Source: Patescibacteria group bacterium UBA1441
GTDB taxonomy: Bacteria > Patescibacteriota > Minisyncoccia > Minisyncoccales > UBA1441
DNA: 5,697 bases
Direction: 5' to 3'
NCBI GenBank assembly: GCA_002329255.1
Contig: DCTL01000019.1
Location: 3,300 to 8,996 of the forward strand
Shown: positions 1-5,627 of the stretch, one piece after another
Layout: every line of letters begins with the position of its first letter
Numbering within the stretch: the first letter of the stretch is position 1
Position numbers and translations under genes: made by a program
The notes under the pieces: generated by a model
What the model was told of the DNA's origin: nothing
Databases searched by the model: none
The model's input: only the letters and a program-made list of their open reading frames with translations

Positions 1-1
1 A

Positions 2-355
2 TTAGTCGTAATGACGATAGCCATTTCAATTAGTTGTGCCATGACCATGGAAAACTACTATTTGCCTATTTTTTTAATGATCATTGGTATGGCCTTGATG
101 TGTTATCTTCGTCAACGTTTGAGAAAGACAGAAGTGATTGCTGATGAAAGAGACTATAAATTGGCCGGGGATGCGGCACGATACACTATTCTCGTTTATG
201 GTTTTATTGGAGCTTTTACTATTTTTATTTTGATGGCTTTATCGAGTGGTCCAGATGATTCGATCTATCAGTTGAGTCATTATTTAGCTTTCAGTATTTG
301 TTTTCTATTTCTTTTGAATGTTCTGATCTTTAAGATCATAGCTTTGAAAAAATAA
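2..355 (+). CDS. DUF2178-like small multi-pass membrane protein, 5'-partial
   Basis: The reading frame is open to the left edge of the window (TTA GTC GTA precede the first ATG at 11). The residues around that ATG look like the second half of a membrane helix, so the true start is probably upstream. Numbered from the ATG at 11, hydrophobic segments lie at about residues 1-12 (remnant of helix 1), 17-33, 57-78 and 87-110, giving a likely four-helix protein. Between helices 2 and 3 is a charged cytoplasmic-type loop, [20 protein letters not shown]. Its D-E-R followed by small residues and Ala pairs is the pattern I associate with DUF2178 membrane proteins. The biochemical role of that family is unknown. 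The stop is one base before the start of an XRE-type regulator, so the two are probably co-transcribed and translationally coupled. This pairing recurs for the family, but what it regulates is not established. Confidence is high that this is a gene and moderate for the family name. Confidence 0.8.
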   Translation, partial: LVVMTIAISISCAMTMENYYLPIFLMIIGMALMCYLRQRLRKTEVIADERDYKLAGDAARYTILVYGFIGAFTIFILMALSSGPDDSIYQLSHYLAFSICFLFLLNVLIFKIIALKK

Positions 356-356
356 A

Positions 357-542
357 ATGAGAAACAGGATCAAAGAATTTCGACAAAAGAAGAATTTGAC
401 TCAGGAAGAATTAGCAAGTCGAGCAGGAGTTCGCCGAGAAACCATAATTTTCCTCGAACAAGGGAAGTATAATCCTTCTTTAAGATTGGCGATGAGCATC
501 GCTAAAGAGCTGAAGATGACCATTGAAGACCTCTTTACCTGA
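357..542 (+). CDS. XRE-family (Cro/C1-type) HTH transcriptional regulator
   Basis: This 61-residue protein is essentially a single Cro/C1-type helix-turn-helix domain. Helix 1 is at about residues 2-11, helix 2 covers [11 protein letters not shown] (14-24) and the recognition helix starts at VRRETI (25-30). Then follow the typical [11 protein letters not shown] turn and a last helix pair ending in TIEDLF. Proteins this short in the family bind DNA as dimers and usually have no ligand or protease domain, so any sensing is likely done by a partner. The start codon is one base after the TAA of the membrane-protein gene, with no clear Shine-Dalgarno motif, so re-initiation is likely. The family often acts on its own operon, and a perfect inverted repeat lies 8-22 bases after the stop, before the next gene. 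The fold is near certain, while the target is inferred. Confidence 0.95.
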   Translation: MRNRIKEFRQKKNLTQEELASRAGVRRETIIFLEQGKYNPSLRLAMSIAKELKMTIEDLFT

Positions 543-549
543 ATTGAAA

Positions 550-564
550 CTAGATGTAATCTAG
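550..564. promoter_or_regulatory. Perfect 6+3+6 inverted repeat, candidate operator
   Basis: CTAGAT-GTA-ATCTAG forms exact 6-base arms around a 3-base spacer in the 39-base gap between the HTH gene and the following membrane-protein gene. The arms stop pairing immediately outside (A549 and A565). There is no following T-run, so it does not look like an intrinsic terminator. Size and symmetry suit a dimeric HTH protein. A weak promoter could overlap it: TTTACC at 534-539 and TGTAAT at 555-560, with a short 15-base spacer, which would place the repeat on the -10. The symmetry is seen directly; the operator role is inferred. Confidence 0.4.
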
Positions 565-568
565 AGCC

Positions 569-572
569 AAGG
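569..572 (+). promoter_or_regulatory. Partial Shine-Dalgarno (AAGG) for the gene at 582
   Basis: AAGG sits 9 bases before the ATG at 582. It is the clearest ribosome-binding-like motif among the genes here. It supports this ATG, which is also the first possible start after the in-frame TGA at 540-542. Confidence 0.45.
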
Positions 573-581
573 CAAAATAAT

Positions 582-920
582 ATGAAAATTCTTTATTGGC
601 TTCCACGAATTTTAAGCCTAGGACTTGTTTTCTATCTCTCTATTTTTGCTTTAGATGTTTTTTCTGAATATTCTGGCTGGAGCACTGTGTGGCCATTTTT
701 AATACATCTGATTCCTTCTTTCGTTCTACTTATTGTTGTTTTTATTGCTTGGAAATGCGATCTAGTCGGATTTATTCTTTTTAGTAGCTTTTCTTTGATT
801 TATATTTTAATGGTTGGGCTTGATCGGCATTGGAGCTGGTATATAGGCATTTCTCTACCCCTAGCTATTGTTAGCTTTTTGTTTTTCTGCAATTGGATCT
901 ACCAAAGAAAAATTCATTGA
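582..920 (+). CDS. Small four-helix integral membrane protein, function unknown
   Basis: This 112-residue protein is mostly hydrophobic. Predicted membrane helices lie at about residues 7-26, 36-57, 60-80 and 85-106, with short loops and a positively charged end (YQRKIH). Conserved-looking features are the opening KILYWLPRILSL, an ALDVFSE loop, HLIPSF at the start of helix 2, and DRHWSWY before helix 4. This pattern resembles small uncharacterised membrane proteins annotated as DUF7670-like in Bacteroidota and CPR genomes. I recall that family only loosely, so the name is tentative. There are no catalytic motifs. The ATG at 582 is the first start after an in-frame stop and has an AAGG motif nine bases upstream. 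The gene follows the HTH regulator on the same strand and may belong to its regulon or operon. It is followed by an 85-base gap, after which a new transcription unit seems to begin. Confidence 0.85.
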   Translation: MKILYWLPRILSLGLVFYLSIFALDVFSEYSGWSTVWPFLIHLIPSFVLLIVVFIAWKCDLVGFILFSSFSLIYILMVGLDRHWSWYIGISLPLAIVSFLFFCNWIYQRKIH

Positions 921-954
921 TCTTAATAATTAAACTACTGAGCTTTTAAAATTC

Positions 955-963
955 TGTTATACT
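955..963 (+). promoter_or_regulatory. Extended -10 promoter element (TGTTATACT)
   Basis: TG at 955-956, one base, then TATACT at 958-963 makes an extended -10 with five of six consensus bases in the hexamer. No good -35 exists at the usual distance (935-940 reads CTACTG), which is tolerated when the TG extension is present. Transcription would start near 970, about 35 bases before the ATG at 1006. It is placed to drive the gene at 1006 and the large gene behind it. The rest of the 921-1005 gap is AT-rich and shows no terminator hairpin. Confidence 0.5.
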
Positions 964-1005
964 TTATGTTGAGAACGGTTATTTTGATTAAAAGTTAAAT
1001 TTTAA

Positions 1006-1422
1006 ATGACTAAATCGAAAAATAAAAAAATTATTATTTGGTTTATCGTTTCATTGATAGCATTGTTAGCTTTGGTGTGGATAATCAAAGGCTTGAGGCC
1101 AGAAGAACTTCCGGGCCAAGGATTTCCGCTCGAAGAAAGATACATTCTGAGTGGTCGGGTTAAATCGGTTGATCCAGACAGCGGATTAATCATTAGCGTC
1201 GATCCGGTAGACGGCTCAGAGATCACAATCCAGATAGGTGAAGAGACGGGGGTCTATCGTGTTGTTTTTTCAGAAGAAGCAAGTGGTATATTCCAAACTC
1301 AAAGAGTATCGATTGGTCTAGATGAAGTTCGCGTTGGCCAGTCGTTTTTTGTTAAAAGCAAAGATAGCTTTGCTGGACAGAGTCAACTGTTAAACGTTGA
1401 TTATATTGAATTTATGCCTTAG
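1006..1422 (+). CDS. Membrane-anchored small protein with beta-rich extracytoplasmic domain
   Basis: This 138-residue protein has a short Lys-rich cytoplasmic start (TKSKNKK), one membrane helix at about residues 9-27 (IIIWFIVSLIALLALVWII) and a soluble outer domain of about 105 residues. There is no Ala-x-Ala-like or lipobox cleavage site, so a permanent N-terminal anchor is most likely. The outer domain has alternating strands. Its order, SGRVKSVDPDSGLIISV, then a hydrophilic strand pair, then LDEVRVGQSFFVKS, then a closing VDYIEF strand, resembles the small OB-fold-like barrels of DUF5666-type proteins. That is a resemblance only. The start is fixed because a TAA stop lies directly before the ATG, and there is no Shine-Dalgarno motif. 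The next gene starts two bases after its TAG, so the products are probably made together. It could be an accessory or anchoring partner of the large exported protein, but no motif proves that. Function is unknown. Confidence 0.85.
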   Translation: MTKSKNKKIIIWFIVSLIALLALVWIIKGLRPEELPGQGFPLEERYILSGRVKSVDPDSGLIISVDPVDGSEITIQIGEETGVYRVVFSEEASGIFQTQRVSIGLDEVRVGQSFFVKSKDSFAGQSQLLNVDYIEFMP

Positions 1423-1424
1423 GC

Positions 1425-1490
1425 ATGAAAAAACTCTTTTATTTGATTATTTTGTTTCTGATCTTTGCTCCGCAATTAATAGAAGGAGCA
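1425..1490 (+). other. Sec-type signal peptide of the large surface protein
   Basis: The first 22 codons encode MKKLFYLIILFLIFAPQ followed by a more polar LIEGA: a two-Lys n-region, a long Leu/Ile/Phe core, then small residues suitable for signal peptidase I cleavage near Gly21 or Ala22. There is no cysteine for a lipoprotein. It marks the protein as exported and supports the ATG at 1425. Confidence 0.8.
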
Positions 1491-4400
1491 GATTTATCGC
1501 AACCGAAATGGTTGACTCAGCGCCTCTCTAATTGTGAAGGATCGATTGCTGCTGATCATTGGATTGGAGATAATACGATTTGTTTAACGGCTCAAGTTTC
1601 TGGTCTTTATCATGGAGATCAGGTTAAACTGGAGGTCGAGCTTATTCCAGCTGGCCAAGATTTTGCCAATCAGCCTACTCATGCTGCGTCGTCCTTTTGT
1701 TCTTCTACTTGCAAGAGTAGCGTTGTTATCAGTGAATTGGAAAATGGATCTTATCGCTGGCAGGCGCGAACCATTAACGACAATGGTGATACGAGTGATT
1801 GGGTAGAATTTTCTTCGATCAATTTTGCTTTTGGAATTGACCAAATTATGCCCGAGGGAACTATTGTAGCTGAACCCGAGGCGGTTGCAGTTAACCAGAG
1901 CTTTCAAATTACTGTTTCGGGGAGAGACAATCAGATTGTTAAGAGTGTTTGTTTCAAGGAAGAGGATGACTCGAATTGGACTTGTTACAACTGCGAGAAC
2001 GATTCTGCGGAATGCCAGTACTCTTTTGATCGTTCGGAATCCCAAGTTAAAAAGTACTCTTACTATGGATATATTCTTGATGTAGCTAGCCAAGGCAACT
2101 TTACCGATCCAAGGCAATCGAATGTTCTGGTTCAGACTAACCCTACAGTAGCCACTCTGGCCGTTAGCGATTTTGATGGAACTCGGGCAACATTGGCCGG
2201 ATATTTAACGGATCTAGGTGGGGCTGCCCAGGTTCGAGCTTGGTTTGAATATTGGCTTCCGGGAGGCAATAAACAAGAAAGTACTACCTTGATGTTAAGT
2301 CAGACGGGAATATTCGAAGTGAGTCTTGACAATCTTGACCCTCAACAGATTTATCATCTTCGTCCCGTGGTTGAAAATAGCGTTGGTCGAGGGTATGGGC
2401 AGGAAATTGTCAGCACGGAATTGATAGTCAACGGTCATTTTGAGATAGGGACTTTGGATGGATGGAAGACAACCAATCAGGGTGACTTTCAGTTGACCGA
2501 ATCAGCCCATACCGGTAAATATTCTGGTGAATTTGGCTTTATTCGTTCGGATGATAAAGACAATGGTACTAGTGCTTTTTATCAAAACATATTCATTCCT
2601 CAGAATGCTGGCCAAATAAATCTGTCATTTAAATACAATTTTCAGACCTACGACTATTGCGATAATGCCTATTTTCGATTTCGATTACGTGATGCCGAAG
2701 GCCAGATAATTAAAACTTATGAGGAATGGTGCTGCCCGGCCAAACGATCTGATTGCCGATCACGTTATTCTAAGGTTCAATCTGGCTGGCAAGATATCTC
2801 TGCAGATTTATCGGAGTATGCTGGTCAGTCAGTTGGAGTTTATTTTGAAGTTTGGCGTCGAGACGATAAACGCCAGTCTTGGGCAATTATTGATGAGGTT
2901 AGCTTAAGTTATCAGCCAATCGTCTTGCCTCAAGTCGAAACTTTGTCTCCTCTCGGTGTTTATGCGGGTGGAGTCATTATGGCTGGTGATTTAACGGACA
3001 CGGGTCACGACTCAGCAACTGAGGTTTGGTTTGTTTGGGACCAGGAGTCACATAATAATTGGTCAGATTATCCAAATGAAACTGGAGTCCTGGTGCAGTC
3101 TCAAGAAGGCCAGTTTGATGTTTTCGTTGGCAATCTTCTCTCGGATACTACTTATTATTTTAGAGCGATTGCGAAAAATAATGCGGGTTTAAGTTTTGGG
3201 CAAGAAGAAACATTCACTACAAGTTATGCAACAGCTGGTGGTTGGCGATTACCTGATTATTATGTTGATGTCGAAGATCGTTGGTCTTATGAGGAACAGG
3301 CTTATGACTGGGATACGGCTACTCGAGCTAGGAATGACGGCCATCAAGGAGCGCTGATTGGCTGGCGAGGGTATTTGGAATTTTACCTCAATACACCCAT
3401 TCGATCTAATAAAATTAGAGTTAGTGGTACTGGCGTGGGATCAGGCTCAGGAGAGACGATTTCTCAAATTGATATTCTTTATTATGGGCAGACAAGCTGG
3501 CAAAGGGTCTTCCGGGGTGTTTTGCCGGAAAACCATCGTTTAGTGGAGCTTAATGTTACAGAAGGCTTAATCAAAGCCGCTCGCATTCGACGTTCATATC
3601 CATTGGAGCTCGGGTTGATTTGGATAAGCAGCGTGGGCGAATTTCATTTTTATGAAGTGCCGGACGAACCCGCTACCGAGCCAGCAATTCACACTCTCGA
3701 GGCGACTAAGATTGAACGTCATTCAGCTATTCTGAAAGGTCGAGTGAGTGATGATGGCGGGGAATTAGTTGAAACACGATTTAAATATTGGACTCAAAAT
3801 GATCCAACTCAGGTTTACTATACTGATTGGGACGAGGGAATGACCGGAGAAACAACTGGATGGGCGACGGGGGAAGTCTTTAGCCGCATCGTAAATAATC
3901 TCGAAGAGGGGCTGTTTTATCAATTCCAAGCTCAGGCTCGCAACAGCCTTTCTCTAGAACCGGCCGAGGGGGATGTAAATAGCTTTTTTACTCAAGTGTC
4001 TTCAGTCGGATGGGTTTCGCCAACCAATTCTGGTGGTACCTGGGGAGACTATGAACATTACGGATACGATGATGTTATTGGAACTTATGCTTCATTAAAT
4101 CGTGGAGGGATAGGCTCCAACCCCTGGAGCCCTTGGCTAGACTTTGAACGTCCAGGTATTTTTTCTAATCGTATTAGATTCCGCATTCCAGATGCTCGTT
4201 CAGGCAGCGGTCAGATTATTAAACAAATTCAAGTTCGTCTTAAAGTTGATGGTCGATACAAATATATTTACAATAGCGACGACTTCCCAATTAATGAGTG
4301 GATAGAGGTCAATATTTCCTCCGTTAGTTTTGATAACCAGGGGAATCCTCTGCCAGTCGAAGGAGCCGGGGTGAGAATGTTAATGGCCGACAACAAATAT

Positions 4401-5606
4401 TTCCCTTTTGAGTTTGACGAAATTGAATTTTGGAAGCTTCCCGAGTCTCCAGAAGTAGAAACTGGATCGGCGGATACCGTTCTCGAAGAAGACGTCTTAA
4501 AAGCTGAAATTAGCGGTAATTTAATTTATTCAGGCGGAGTTGATGAGGTTGAAGTTTGGTTCGAGTGGCGTCGAGAAGATCAAGAATACAGCGCTAAAAA
4601 CTGCACTGATCCAGATGTTTTAACTGAACCTGGTTCTTTTTGGGCGGAAATCGGGTCTAAACTGGAGCGGGGTAAGGCTTATTATTTTCGAGCAGTGGCG
4701 GAAAATGAATTCACCACGGCTTATGGTCAAGAAAAATTATTTTTAACCGACGGTTGTTTTCCGGGTGAAGAGAGAGAGTGTATAGCCTTTGAAGAAGATA
4801 GCCATATTTGTTCTTACTTAATTGCCTGTCAGGCCGATGGCCTATGGGAGCGTTGCGACCAGGGCAACTGTGCTATTGACGATCACTGTCATTGTCGTGA
4901 CGAGGGTTATGACGCTGGTTCAGCTTTTTGTGGAGAAAACTGTCTTTGTGACTACAGTCAATGTTATCATAGTGACGCTTCACCTTCGGCCGCCAATTTG
5001 CAGGTAACTGAACCAGATTATTGCCGCTTTGATCCGCGGGCTACATTCTCCTGGGACTTTCAGGGATCAAACGGTAAAAGTCAATCGGCCTACCATTTAC
5101 AGATCAGTCAAAAAGCCGATTTTAGCACCCTAGAAATTGATTCTGGCCGTGTTGACAACTCGTCTGACTCTTATGCGACGGGAGACAATATTCTTGAATA
5201 TAATAAAACCTATTATTGGCGACTAATGGTTTGGGATACGGAAGGCTTAATTTCGCCTTGGATTTTGGGACCCTCTTTTACAACTCCAGATCATCGTTAT
5301 CCTCGTATCGGTTTTTCATGGCGGCAAATTTATGCAGAGGAATTAGACTGGGTGGCGGAATTTCAAGATCAATCAACGGTTGTGAGTTCAAATATTATTC
5401 GTGCTTGGCGGTTTCCTGAAGGCAGGCCATCAATTAGTAGTTTAGCTAATCCAACTGTTTCTTACAATCAGACTGGCTGGAAGAACGTTTCTTTAGAGGT
5501 GACTGATGGATCTGGCTATTCTTGTCAAATGATGGGAGAAATTCAGATTACTGAACCAGTCTTCGATCCGGGATATAGGGAAGTTCTGCCTATCGAACTA
5601 GAATAA
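1425..5606 (+). CDS. Giant exported multi-domain surface protein: Fn3-like, jelly-roll-like, Cys-rich and PKD modules
   Basis: This 1393-residue protein has an N-terminal signal peptide (KK, a hydrophobic core to about 17, probable cleavage near 21-22). Domains read by eye: Fn3-like 30-138; Ig-like 139-237; Fn3-like A1 240-332; carbohydrate-binding-type jelly roll J1 333-498 (NGHFEIGTLDGW opening, IDEVSL closing strand); A2 500-600; discoidin/galactose-binding-like J2 601-747; A3 752-857; J3 858-1005; A4 1008-1108; Cys-rich 1109-1182 with 12 cysteines; Fn3-like 1183-1288 (YYWRLMVWD); and PKD 1289-1377 (VSLEVTDGSGYSC). Modules of these kinds bind glycans or proteins or act as stalks. I see no catalytic motif. 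Many cysteines suggest disulfides and so an oxidising extracytoplasmic location. There is no LPXTG, C-terminal helix or other anchor. The start, with no usable ribosome site, lies two bases after the upstream gene's stop, so coupling is likely. Large Fn3/PKD proteins of this kind occur in CPR genomes. An adhesin or host-contact role is inferred. Confidence 0.9.
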   Translation: MKKLFYLIILFLIFAPQLIEGADLSQPKWLTQRLSNCEGSIAADHWIGDNTICLTAQVSGLYHGDQVKLEVELIPAGQDFANQPTHAASSFCSSTCKSSVVISELENGSYRWQARTINDNGDTSDWVEFSSINFAFGIDQIMPEGTIVAEPEAVAVNQSFQITVSGRDNQIVKSVCFKEEDDSNWTCYNCENDSAECQYSFDRSESQVKKYSYYGYILDVASQGNFTDPRQSNVLVQTNPTVATLAVSDFDGTRATLAGYLTDLGGAAQVRAWFEYWLPGGNKQESTTLMLSQTGIFEVSLDNLDPQQIYHLRPVVENSVGRGYGQEIVSTELIVNGHFEIGTLDGWKTTNQGDFQLTESAHTGKYSGEFGFIRSDDKDNGTSAFYQNIFIPQNAGQINLSFKYNFQTYDYCDNAYFRFRLRDAEGQIIKTYEEWCCPAKRSDCRSRYSKVQSGWQDISADLSEYAGQSVGVYFEVWRRDDKRQSWAIIDEVSLSYQPIVLPQVETLSPLGVYAGGVIMAGDLTDTGHDSATEVWFVWDQESHNNWSDYPNETGVLVQSQEGQFDVFVGNLLSDTTYYFRAIAKNNAGLSFGQEETFTTSYATAGGWRLPDYYVDVEDRWSYEEQAYDWDTATRARNDGHQGALIGWRGYLEFYLNTPIRSNKIRVSGTGVGSGSGETISQIDILYYGQTSWQRVFRGVLPENHRLVELNVTEGLIKAARIRRSYPLELGLIWISSVGEFHFYEVPDEPATEPAIHTLEATKIERHSAILKGRVSDDGGELVETRFKYWTQNDPTQVYYTDWDEGMTGETTGWATGEVFSRIVNNLEEGLFYQFQAQARNSLSLEPAEGDVNSFFTQVSSVGWVSPTNSGGTWGDYEHYGYDDVIGTYASLNRGGIGSNPWSPWLDFERPGIFSNRIRFRIPDARSGSGQIIKQIQVRLKVDGRYKYIYNSDDFPINEWIEVNISSVSFDNQGNPLPVEGAGVRMLMADNKYFPFEFDEIEFWKLPESPEVETGSADTVLEEDVLKAEISGNLIYSGGVDEVEVWFEWRREDQEYSAKNCTDPDVLTEPGSFWAEIGSKLERGKAYYFRAVAENEFTTAYGQEKLFLTDGCFPGEERECIAFEEDSHICSYLIACQADGLWERCDQGNCAIDDHCHCRDEGYDAGSAFCGENCLCDYSQCYHSDASPSAANLQVTEPDYCRFDPRATFSWDFQGSNGKSQSAYHLQISQKADFSTLEIDSGRVDNSSDSYATGDNILEYNKTYYWRLMVWDTEGLISPWILGPSFTTPDHRYPRIGFSWRQIYAEELDWVAEFQDQSTVVSSNIIRAWRFPEGRPSISSLANPTVSYNQTGWKNVSLEVTDGSGYSCQMMGEIQITEPVFDPGYREVLPIELE
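2142..4748 (+). repeat. Protein-level tandem repeat: three [Fn3-like + jelly-roll-like] units plus a fourth Fn3-like copy
   Basis: Four Fn3-like copies (residues 240-332, 500-600, 752-857 and 1008-1108) alternate with three beta-sandwich domains. An early-strand motif occurs in each copy as AWFEYW, VWFVWD, TRFKYW and VWFEWR. Its Phe falls at residues 274, 536, 786 and 1046, a spacing of 262, 250 and 260. A late strand reads YHLRPVVEN, YYFRAIAKN, YQFQAQARN and YYFRAVAEN. It is followed by a G-Q-E turn in copies 1, 2 and 4 but not in copy 3. The copies are diverged and I see no long DNA-level repeat, so this is old duplication rather than recent expansion. Confidence 0.75.
4749..4970 (+). other. 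12-cysteine module within the large surface protein
   Basis: Residues 1109-1182 hold 12 cysteines (1111, 1119, 1129, 1135, 1144, 1149, 1155, 1157, 1169, 1173, 1175, 1180) in 70 residues with many acidic residues. The core reads CHCRDEGYDAGSAFCGENCL. Density and spacing suggest a disulfide-knotted, possibly EGF-like or metal-binding mini-domain. It does not match any named fold that I can assign with confidence. It separates the repeated Fn3/jelly-roll array from the terminal Fn3-PKD pair. Confidence 0.7.
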
Positions 5607-5627
5607 ATTATTTAAATATATTTAGTG

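Noticed and set aside
550..564. Inverted repeat as an intrinsic terminator
   Set aside because: The stem is only 6 pairs, AT-rich, and not followed by a run of T.
1002..1226. 74-codon minus-strand frame opposite the membrane-anchored protein gene
   Set aside because: It overlaps the start of a well-supported + strand gene and is Ser/Thr/Pro-rich without any motif, so it is a shadow frame.
1584..2117. 177-codon open frame on the minus strand inside the large gene
   Set aside because: It lies wholly antisense to a well-supported coding region with signal peptide and domains. Its translation is basic and low in recognisable motifs, and it has no domain or promoter support.
2421..2918. J1 domain as a glycosidase or protease catalytic domain
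   Set aside because: The opening and closing motifs fit a non-catalytic binding jelly roll, and I see no catalytic acid pair, Ser-His-Asp arrangement or HExxH metal site.
5579..5603. LPIELE near the C-terminus as a sortase-type LPXTG signal
   Set aside because: There is no T-G after LPxx, no following hydrophobic helix and no basic tail, so the resemblance is only to the letters LP.
357..5606. Alternative genetic code with TGA read as glycine
   Set aside because: TGA stops the HTH gene at its natural domain end and the four-helix protein after a normal basic tail. The 1393-codon frame contains no in-frame TGA and is full of GGN glycine codons.
5607..5627. Terminator after the large gene
   Set aside because: The gap is 21 bases, almost entirely A and T, with no stable stem, and a plausible gene starts directly after it.
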